DNA of 38,250 nt from Planctomicrobium piriforme (lineage in GTDB: Bacteria > Planctomycetota > Planctomycetia > Planctomycetales > Planctomycetaceae): assembly GCA_945860955.1 (NCBI GenBank), contig CAMATH010000081.1, forward strand, positions 1 through 38,250. Reading direction: 5' to 3'. Positions 8,987-15,360 of the stretch are shown piece by piece; the stretch's first letter is position 1; every line of letters starts with the position of its first letter. The notes under the pieces were generated by a model. That model was not told the origin of the DNA. It did no database searches and worked only from the letters and a program-made list of their open reading frames with translations. The position numbers and the translations under genes were made by a program.

Positions 8987-9208
8987 TCAGTGAATCTCAG
9001 TGGCATTCTCCATGGGACACTCATGTGTCTTTATGCAAAATGACGGGTCCGTCGTTGCTGGATGCAACTCCTCGCCACACTGCTTGCATACAACCCGCCA
9101 CCGGGTTCGGCCAGAGTCAATACCCCATTGACCCGAGTCGGTGATGTCGAACTTTCCGTCGTACCGCGGTGGCAGATCCTCGGGTTTCCAGCTCTCAAAC
9201 ATACTCAT
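8987..9208 (-). CDS. Small putative zinc-ribbon protein
   Basis: The 73-residue ORF contains CKQC (about residue 42) and, later, FCIKTHEC, so four cysteines spaced C-x2-C and C-x5-C could bind one zinc. A GAGG ribosome binding site lies about eight bases before the ATG (GAAGAGGTAGCCCAATG), which supports real translation. No family is recognised. It ends six bases before the tRNA pseudogene on the same strand. Function unknown. It may be accessory cargo. Confidence 0.55.
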   Translation of the reverse strand: MSMFESWKPEDLPPRYDGKFDITDSGQWGIDSGRTRWRVVCKQCGEELHPATTDPSFCIKTHECPMENATEIH

Positions 9209-9420
9209 TGGGCTACCTCTTCTAGCTGCTTCTTCGTCAGGAGTCGCGAACGCAACGACAAATCAGGGGGCCGCTGCTCTCAATAGAACTCCAGGAACCA
9301 GACGAACTCAAGTGGTGTCGCGATTTAACATCGCTACCATCAAAACGACTCCAGAATCGTGAAGCGCACAGAATCTGTTAGTCATTTTTCGAGTTTTGAA
9401 GAATTCGTTACCGGTCCGGG

Positions 9421-9510
9421 TGTTTGCCAAAGCCGGTTGTGGTTCGGCTTCGCGCTTCGCGGGAACCACGACCGGAGCGACGCCGCGGAGCGTCGTTTCT
9501 ACACAGCCAC
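9421..9510 (-). repeat. REP-like hairpin unit, copy 2 (inverted)
   Basis: Read on the minus strand it gives GACGCTCCGCGGCGTCGCTCC, then GGTCGTGGTTCCCGCG, ACCACAACCGGC and TTTGGCAAACACC, matching the copies at 12669 and 37865 in the same order but in opposite orientation. Confidence 0.7.
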
Positions 9511-10362
9511 CCGCCACCTGGCTCGGATTCATTGTCGCGTTTTCGGCCGCGTGGAGTATAGCCTTCGCTCTGATTCGCCTGCTCGGCAAGGGGGCCGGGG
9601 TTTCGCGCTCGGAATGTCTCAATGGGAGTCGCTCGTAGTTTAACAACGTTTGTGAAACGACGTGTCGCGCGGGGATCGACAACGACTCCGAAACCGGGTG
9701 GAGTTGCGAAATGGCGTGGCAGAGCCACTTCGGAGCCACTGCGGAGGCAGGGCCGATCGACGTGGGGAGATTCGGTTGGTTGTGCCCTTTGAGACGCTAA
9801 AGGGGGAGACGCTAAAGGGGACAGGTCCATTTATTGACTTACGGTCACGAAGGGAGCGACGGGTTCACGGGATACGGGATAACGGAACAGCGGATACAAT
9901 TGAGCGCCCGGCCGTTGCCCCGCCCGTGGCGGTGGATCGAAAACGTCAATCGCCCGCAGCCTGCCGACGACGACCGTGCACCGCACGAAATGGAGACGCG
10001 GTAGGGACGGGCATTGCTGCCCGCCCCCCGCACAGACCAGTACGTACGGGACTACCGCATACGGTTCTTACCTCGGAGGTTGACTGGCAAACCGCACATT
10101 CGGATACGGATGGAGGATTTTCGGCGTCGGCAGCCAGCGTTTGGAAGGCTCCGAGAACTTGTCCCATGGCAGTTGGCGGCCGCGTTGGCTGCGACGGCGC
10201 AGCGCACGGAGCCTGTACCCCTATGAACGCTTCGCCCTGCCGGTTGCCCGACGAACCGCATCACTCGGGGCCAAGGCGACTGGCTAGGTCTTACCTTGTA
10301 CGTCTCTTTCATTCGCAAATCTCCTCCGGCTCACGCCGACGCACCCTGTCCCCTTTGCCGTC
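9511..10362. other. Region without a recognisable gene
   Basis: No frame here shows a known domain. A strong hairpin CGGGCA-TTGC-TGCCCG lies at 10008-10023. A GACGCTAAAGGGG segment occurs twice in tandem at 9793-9820, the second copy forming the left part of the conserved box at 9808. The stretch reads like fused relics of mobile elements. Confidence 0.5.
9808..9838 (+). repeat. Conserved box of the GGGGACAGGTCCATTTA type
   Basis: GACGCTAAAGGGGACAGG followed by TCCATTTATTGAC is the cleanest copy of this box. The 5' half is duplicated immediately upstream at 9793. No transposase frame follows, so this is a solitary leader. Confidence 0.65.
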
Positions 10363-10799
10363 CCCGGCCGCGTGAGCAATGAGATCGTCCACGAGATGGA
10401 CACTTTCACGATATTCGCCAAGCTCGCCGGCGCTCCCGTGCTGCAAGACCGGCCGATCGACGGTGTGGACCAGACCGATTTCCTGCTCGGTAAGAAGGAG
10501 ACCACAAACCGCGAAGGCATCCTGCTTTTCTGCGCGGACCGCCTTCAGGCTGTGAAGTGGCGAAATTGGAAGCTGCACCTGTTCAACGAGCAGCGGGACT
10601 GGTTCACGCCGTCGCTCAAGCTCGGCACGCCGAAGCTCTAGAACCTCTCCTTGATCGCAACGTAGAATACCCGGTGACTGTCGAAAACACTTGGGCCGTC
10701 GAGCCGTTGACGAAGATGATCGCGAATTTCGAGTTGAGCACGCGGAACCACCCGGTCACCGATCCCGGCACACCTGACCCCTACACGCCGCCGAAGTGA
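10363..10799 (+). pseudogene. Sulfatase 3' fragment
   Basis: About 140 codons match the C-terminal end of arylsulfatase-type enzymes: GRVSNEIVHEMDTFT, RPIDGVDQTDFLLGK, NREGILLFCADR, KWRNWKLHLF and, after a one-base shift, EYPVTVENTWAVEP and PGTPDPYTPPK. The frame first breaks at a TAG (10639) where relatives have Tyr, then shifts by one base. The catalytic N-terminal part is absent. Sulfatases are abundant in Planctomycetes, which suits the host assignment. Confidence 0.8.
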
Positions 10800-10805
10800 A
10801 ATTTC

Positions 10806-10958
10806 GGGGGCAAAAAGGGGGACATAGCGCGTTCTTGACTTGGAGCCTCGTGGGGGCTTCCATCCAAATTGCCGCCCAGGCTTTTGGCCTGGAATCCTGT
10901 TTGCGATCGCCAGGACGACCGAAGAAGTCTTGAAACTCACTGAGTCCCCCATTTCTGT
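10806..10958 (+). mobile_element. Miniature RAYT-derived element (leader plus tail only)
   Basis: The 5' end (GGGGGCAAAAAGGGGGACAT, then AGCGCGTTCTTGACTTGG) matches the left ends of the elements at 12346 and 37543. The 3' part encodes FGLESCLRSPGRPKKS, the last residues of a RAYT, followed by AAACTCACTGAGTCCCCC, matching the right end of the 12346 element. Everything between is deleted. The outer 28 bases at each end are imperfect inverted repeats (AAAGGGGGACATAGCGCG against AATGGGGGACTCAGTGAG). Confidence 0.6.
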
Positions 10959-10988
10959 GCCTGCGCGATCACGCCTGTCGACGTCGTT

Positions 10989-12254
10989 TCAGGCGTTTAG
11001 ATTCGCCTGCAACGGGATTTTCTGACCGGCGACCAGCCGATCCGCCTCAATCTGCGGAGGCTTCCCCCCCGGCGGTCGATCGATCACGCTCACTCGATCA
11101 TCTCCCGGCAACAGGTGGCGAAGACTGGTCTGGCTGCGCTGGCCGTCCAGGCTGACGTACATGTCGAAATAGCAGGGTGCAACACCGGTGTTCTTCACTG
11201 TGACGCGAGTCTGGTGGCCGTCGGTTTCGAACCTCGTGACTTCGAAACGGTAGCCGCACGCGCGACCCGCCTCTCGAATGCGGTCCATCGACCGATAGCT
11301 CGGCTGGTCGCTTCCAATAAGGAAACAGATGTGAAAGCGCGCCGCAGCCTTCTCGAACGACTCGCCATACGGGCCATTGGTCGCCAGCGCCTCTTTCTGA
11401 TCGCGCGGGGTGTAGTAACTGAACTCTCCCCCGGCGGGAGCCCGCTTCCAGCGTTCACGATCCAAGGCGTTCCAATTGGGTTCGTTCTCTTTCCGATGGA
11501 CTTTGCACAGAAAGGAATCGTCGAAGACTCCAAAATTGAGCGACAGGAGATCGGCGTGCCGCGTAATCGGTGAGACTTCGTCGCTGGCAGCGTCGACCGA
11601 GATCATCCAGGGTGTCGTTCGAACAACATCTGCGAGATGCCTCAGAAACTCTTGCTGGAACTCCATCGAGGGAAACGTTTTGCCCAGCTTGAACGGGCCG
11701 TCGTAAATGTGATACTCAGACCACAGTCCAAACCCGACCTGCAGGAACGCCAGACGGGGATCCCGATCATAGCGTTCCGAGAACCGCGCAAAGAACGCCA
11801 GCAGACAGCGACGCCACTCGCCGTGTGACCAGTCGGGAAAACTGGTTGGCCGCCCCTCGCTCTTCGCGCGCGTCTCGCGGTAATCGGGCAGATTCCTGAT
11901 GTAAGCCGGGACGGTCGTCTTTTGGCCGGGGTACGTGTCGTAGAATCGCAGAATCGCCTGGTGCCTGCGACCCGCGATGGAGTCGAGTTTCTTGTCGACG
12001 GCAGTCCAGTCGTAGTTGTCTCGACCGGTGATGACGTCGTCATACTTCATGTACGAATACTCGAGTTGAATCGCGTCGGTCTCGACCTTTTCGTGCGTGT
12101 CCCACAAGACGATTCCCGTTCCCGGCGAAACGGCGTCGCTCGACAGCCGCAGGGGCACTGGTTGGAACCGAGGCTCCGCAGCAAGAATTTCCTGACGCAC
12201 CCCCAGCCCGGCGAATGCCGTGGCCCCGCTCACGAGGAATTTTCGACGATCCAT
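10989..12254 (-). CDS. Tat-exported DUF4832-like glycosidase-fold protein
   Basis: From the ATG at 12254 the product has 421 residues and starts MDRRKFLVSGATAFAGLG, a twin-arginine signal. The upstream part of the open frame (to 12494) lies antisense in a transposon remnant and is ignored. The mature part has a barrel-like region (QAILRFYDTYPGQ, PRLAFLQVGFGLWSEYH, PWMISVDAASDE) and a C-terminal beta-sandwich (FEVTRFETDGHQTRVTVKN) as in DUF4832 proteins. An extracytoplasmic role in polysaccharide handling is likely but the substrate is unknown. It stands alone between mobile-element remnants, so it may be cargo or a survivor. Confidence 0.75.
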   Translation of the reverse strand: MDRRKFLVSGATAFAGLGVRQEILAAEPRFQPVPLRLSSDAVSPGTGIVLWDTHEKVETDAIQLEYSYMKYDDVITGRDNYDWTAVDKKLDSIAGRRHQAILRFYDTYPGQKTTVPAYIRNLPDYRETRAKSEGRPTSFPDWSHGEWRRCLLAFFARFSERYDRDPRLAFLQVGFGLWSEYHIYDGPFKLGKTFPSMEFQQEFLRHLADVVRTTPWMISVDAASDEVSPITRHADLLSLNFGVFDDSFLCKVHRKENEPNWNALDRERWKRAPAGGEFSYYTPRDQKEALATNGPYGESFEKAAARFHICFLIGSDQPSYRSMDRIREAGRACGYRFEVTRFETDGHQTRVTVKNTGVAPCYFDMYVSLDGQRSQTSLRHLLPGDDRVSVIDRPPGGKPPQIEADRLVAGQKIPLQANLNA

Positions 12255-12668
12255 TCGCTGTATCCTGGTAGCTTTCAGAGGTGAACAACGGGTTTCTGAG
12301 GCGGCAGGTCCTTCGATCGACCGTGCAACGCAGTCCATTGTAGTCGGGGGCAAAAAGGGGGACAGAGCGCGTTCTTGACTTGGAAACTCGCGTCGGCTCC
12401 CCTGCGAGGATGCCACGGACCGCTCGAGCCACTTGTTGGCGGGACGGTCTATCACGCTTTGAATCGCGGGAACCGCCGCGAGGCGGTGTTCCACAAGCCG
12501 GCGGGATTCTACGCCTTTGTGACGGCAATGAACGACGCCCAGCGTCGGGTTTCGGTCGATCTCTTTGGCACGACGAGATCATCGCCATTCCGGCACGATC
12601 GGGCACGTGTAGCAGGGAGGATTCAAGGCGTTTCCATTGCAGGACGACGATCACCGGGCCACCGTGGG

Positions 12669-12765
12669 AGCTGTCGGTTTTGTAGCGACGACGCTCTGCG
12701 GCGTCGCTCCGGTTGTGGTTCCAGCGAAGCGGAACCACAGCCGGCTGTGGCAAACACGCGGCCGG
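12669..12765 (+). repeat. REP-like hairpin unit, copy 3
   Basis: Three palindromes in a row: GCGACGACGC-TCTGC-GGCGTCGC, TGTGGTTCC-AGCGAAGC-GGAACCACA, and CCACAGCCGGCTGTGG, then CAAACACGCG. It sits inside element A where the RAYT codons for the RYVERNP region should be. Confidence 0.75.
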
Positions 12766-12874
12766 ATCGTCTATACCTCGCACGGTCGGAAACGAGACGA
12801 TTTCGCGGCTCCATCAAAATGTCTCAACGCGGACCACGCAGGGTATAGCCTGCAAGCGGGCCATTCATTTTTTT

Positions 12875-13018
12875 GCAGGATGAAAGGGATGAAGAGGATG
12901 GACACGAATTGCTGAAGCGACCTTCGATCGTGTGGATTGGGAATGTTTCGATTTCAAGCACTCATTCCGAGAGCAGGAATGGCGAGCAATTTCATCCCTT
13001 TCATCCTCTTCATCCTGT
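12875..13018. repeat. Inverted AGGATGAA-type microrepeat
   Basis: GCAGGATGAAAGGGATGAAG then AGGATGGACA (from 12877) is mirrored by CATCCCTTTCATCCTCTTCA then TCCTG (to about 13018). The arms enclose about 90 bases with CATTCCGAGAGCAGGAATG, so the transcript could form a long hairpin. The same arrangement occurs in element B at 20645-20820. Confidence 0.6.
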
Positions 13019-13483
13019 CAAATTCTTTCCGTCGGTCGTACGCACTCTCAGAGCCGCTCAACCACATTCTGAACCCGAGTCGGAGGGGTGGATGAATCAG
13101 GTCTTGGGCAAGCCAGATGGCCGCCGGTGCATGGAACGCGAATCGTCTGATTGTGCGCCGTGCGGAGTATCGTGTGACAGTCTCCCTGTCCGGCTGCTTG
13201 TCCGCTGATGACCCGCTGCTCTGGCGTGGCACGCCGGTGCCGCGAGGTGCCGCGTGGTGGGAGCGTGTCAACGAGCCGCTCTCCATCGGCGACTTGCAGC
13301 GATTGCGTCGTTCGGTGCTCCGTGGTCGGCCGTTCGGCAACGACGACTGGACGCGTCCTGCCGCTCAGGGTTTGGGACCGGAATCCTGTTTGCGACCGTC
13401 GGGAAGACCGTAGAAGTCTTGAAACTCACTCTGCCCCCTCTTTTCTGTGGCGCTGTTCCGCGGAGGTCGGTCGCCGCCATGGG

Positions 13484-13517
13484 CCATTAAATGGACCTGT
13501 CCCCTTTTCCGTCCCCC
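13484..13517 (-). repeat. Conserved box of the GGGGACAGGTCCATTTA type
   Basis: Read on the minus strand: GGGGACGGAAAAGGGGACAG, then GTCCATTTAATGGCC. The ATG within it would open a frame starting M-A-H-G-G-D-R-P-P that runs only about 40 codons. It abuts the right end of element A in opposite orientation. Confidence 0.65.
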
Positions 13518-13589
13518 GAATCCGCCAACTGGCTGGAACCCGGACAAAAATTCGAAGAAATTGAAATCGAGATGTGCGGAAAGTCGGCT

Positions 13590-14309
13590 TCAGCGGCGCC
13601 GCTCCGCCCGCATCTGGAGCAGATCGACCGCCAAAGAGAACGCCATGGCGAAGTAGACGTAGCCTTTGGGGATCTTCTGGTGAAACCCCTCCGCGACCAG
13701 CAAAGTGCCGATCAAGAGCAGAAACGAAAGCGCCAGAATCTTGATCGCCGGATGTCGCTCGATGAAATCGACGATCGCCTTGGAAAAGACCAGCATGACG
13801 GCCACGGATATAAAAATTGCGGCCAGCATGATCGGCAGGGGATTCTCCAAACCTTCGGTCATTCCGACCGCCGTGATCACCGAGTCAAGCGAAAAGACCA
13901 CGTCGACCATCAGAATCTGGGCCAGAACGCCGTTTAGCGAGAGACCGGGACTTGCGGAAGCGGCGTCGGGGTTGGAATGTTCGGTCTTGCGGTGAATCTC
14001 ATAAGTCGCCTTGAACAGTAGAAACAAGCCCCCCAGGATGAGAATCAGGTCCTTGCCGGAGAACGGCGTCTCCAAGACCGTGAACCAGGGCTCGTTCAGT
14101 CGCATCACCCAGCCGATCGCCAGCACGAGGATCGCCCGGGAAACGACGGCGAGCAACAGCCCCAACTGCCGCGCTTTGTCTCGCTGGTCGACGGGGAGCT
14201 TCCCCGCGAGAATCGCGATGAAGACCACGTTGTCGATTCCGAGCACGACCTCCAGCGATGTCAGGGTCAGCAGGGCGGCCAGCGACTCGGGAGTGAAGAA
14301 CTCTGCCAT
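13590..14309 (-). CDS. TerC family integral membrane protein
   Basis: The 239-residue protein has about seven hydrophobic segments and the two family motifs with intramembrane acids: EVVLGIDNVVFIAIL near residue 20 and VDVVFSLDSVITAVGM near residue 135. Family members export or handle metal ions such as manganese, or contribute to tellurite resistance; the substrate here is not predictable. The longer open frame (to 14669) has no hydrophobic or family sequence before the ATG at 14309, so that start is chosen. It lies 149 bases downstream of the CsrA-receiver gene on the same strand and could share its transcript. Confidence 0.92.
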   Translation of the reverse strand: MAEFFTPESLAALLTLTSLEVVLGIDNVVFIAILAGKLPVDQRDKARQLGLLLAVVSRAILVLAIGWVMRLNEPWFTVLETPFSGKDLILILGGLFLLFKATYEIHRKTEHSNPDAASASPGLSLNGVLAQILMVDVVFSLDSVITAVGMTEGLENPLPIMLAAIFISVAVMLVFSKAIVDFIERHPAIKILALSFLLLIGTLLVAEGFHQKIPKGYVYFAMAFSLAVDLLQMRAERRR

Positions 14310-14458
14310 TTCGCGACTTTCAGAGGATGGAAAAGGCACGCCGACTTGAACACACCGGCTGCGTTCGAAAATTGGCCCGCAGGTGGCCCCGTCCCTGGGG
14401 CGTTCTTCACCCGGCTCGATCCCTGAGGGGTCCGGTACGAATTCCCGCGGCGGTTCAA

Positions 14459-15220
14459 TCAGACTTTCACGCCCGAGACCGAAATGCTGCCGCAGATTGC
14501 ATCCCAGAGCGTGCGCGGATTGAGTGGCTTCGAATACCAGCCGTCGATCCCCCCCGGCCCGGTCGCAACCCCCAGATCCTGCGGGGGTGTACCGCTGACG
14601 CAGAAGACTTTGAGGTCGGCGAGCCGCGGTTGCGACCGAATCGCCCGCAGGGTCGAGGGACCGTCGCACCGCGGCATCATCATGTCGAGCAGCACGACGT
14701 CGGGTCGCTCGTGCGAGGCGAGATAATCGAGCGCCTCAATCCCGTCAGCGGCGGTTGCGCAGTCGCAGCCGTTCATCCCCAGCAGGCCGGCCAGCAGTTC
14801 CCGCTCATTCGGGTCGTCTTCGACCAGCAGAGCCCGGGCCGGTCGGTCGCCGCGCTTTTCCGGACCTCCCTGAACAAGGGCTCCGACGGCGTCGCGGTCG
14901 AGCGCTTCCAGACCACTGAAGACTCTGGCCAGGGTTTCGTCGGCCGCGGCGAGCATTCCGGCCTCTCGCTGCTTCTGGAACAGGTGCAGCCCCAGCGAGA
15001 TCTTGCTGAGACGGTTGCAAATCTCGTGGGTGCCAGAGCGGGTCGCCGCTGACTGCGGACGAACACCGGACTTCTCTAGTTCTTGTCGAAGTACGACAAG
15101 CTCGGGAGGTGCGTCGATTCCGATGCGTACGACATTCCCCTTGATACGCAGCAGGTGGACCGTAAGACCGATCGCGGGGAAGACAATCTTCTCGTCGACG
15201 CGGCGGGACAGAACAAGCAT
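14459..15220 (-). CDS. CsrA RNA-binding domain fused to H-box helical segment and receiver domain
   Basis: Residues 1-50 are CsrA: MLVLSRRVDEKIVF, IKGNVVRIGIDAP and Arg45 in VVLRQE, with Arg6 and Arg45 at the positions that contact RNA in Escherichia coli CsrA (Arg6, Arg44). Residues 62-115 form two predicted helices, the first carrying THEICNRLSKISLGL, an H-E-x-x-N-x-L pattern like the H-box of histidine kinases. Residues 127-245 are a receiver: LLVEDD, phosphoacceptor Asp in VVLLDMMMP, Ser in CVSGT and Lys in SKPL. CsrA is normally about 60-70 residues alone. The fusion suggests phosphorylation-controlled mRNA binding. A GGAG ribosome binding site lies seven bases before the ATG. The hybrid kinase gene ends 140 bases upstream. 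Confidence 0.92.
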   Translation of the reverse strand: MLVLSRRVDEKIVFPAIGLTVHLLRIKGNVVRIGIDAPPELVVLRQELEKSGVRPQSAATRSGTHEICNRLSKISLGLHLFQKQREAGMLAAADETLARVFSGLEALDRDAVGALVQGGPEKRGDRPARALLVEDDPNERELLAGLLGMNGCDCATAADGIEALDYLASHERPDVVLLDMMMPRCDGPSTLRAIRSQPRLADLKVFCVSGTPPQDLGVATGPGGIDGWYSKPLNPRTLWDAICGSISVSGVKV

Positions 15221-15228
15221 GGCGGGTC

Positions 15229-15233
15229 TCCAT
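15229..15233 (-). promoter_or_regulatory. Possible CsrA site (ANGGA) over the ribosome binding site
   Basis: ATGGA overlaps the GGAG ribosome binding site of the CsrA-receiver gene. ANGGA is the core that CsrA recognises, and autorepression through the leader is known for the family. A single short match has little weight. Confidence 0.3.
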
Positions 15234-15285
15234 TCCCAAATGGTGAGGGCGCGAACAGAATCGCGCCGCAGAGGAAAACGAAAGG

Positions 15286-15314
15286 ATTCTCCAGGCGCCA
15301 GAATTGAATGTCAA
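15286..15314 (-). promoter_or_regulatory. Candidate sigma70-type promoter for the CsrA-receiver gene
   Basis: On the minus strand TTGACA (15314-15309) is followed after 17 bases by GAGAAT (15291-15286), 4 of 6 matches to TATAAT, with an A/T-rich stretch upstream of the -35. It would give the gene its own transcript apart from the kinase upstream. Confidence 0.4.
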
Positions 15315-15360
15315 GAAAATTCCGACTCGAATTTCGAGGCTCTTACGAGTCGCTGTTCAT

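Larger units (their letters stand above)
12410..13413 (+). pseudogene. RAYT transposase remnant in element A
   Basis: MPRTARA begins at 12410. After a one-base shift the frame gives YHALNRGNRREAVFHKP and MNDAQRRVSVDLF. The catalytic HUH region is missing: VDLFGT joins directly to what should be the R-D-H-x-x-x-G-T-T-G-H region, so it cannot cut DNA. The C-terminus reappears at 13117-13413 (LSGCLSADDPLLWRGTPVP, WWERVNEPLS, RLRRSVLRGRPFG, CLRPSGRP) after the REP unit and spacer. It ends in TAG at 13411. Confidence 0.75.
12346..13450 (+). mobile_element. RAYT-derived deletion element A
   Basis: The left end is GGGGGCAAAAAGGGGGACAG and the right end GAAGTCTTGAAACTCACTCT followed by GCCCCCTC. Inside, in order, are a RAYT N-terminus, an internal deletion, a RAYT central stretch, a REP-like unit, a spacer of about 270 bp shared with element B, and a RAYT C-terminus. 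The deletion junction is shared with element C at 37543. Confidence 0.65.

Noticed and set aside
10008-10023. Hairpin CGGGCA-TTGC-TGCCCG as a rho-independent terminator
   Set aside because: No T run follows and no gene ends nearby, so it is only noted within the unassigned region.
12254-12494. 80-residue N-terminal extension of the DUF4832-like protein
   Set aside because: It is antisense to the RAYT remnant of element A, and the Tat signal begins at the ATG at 12254.
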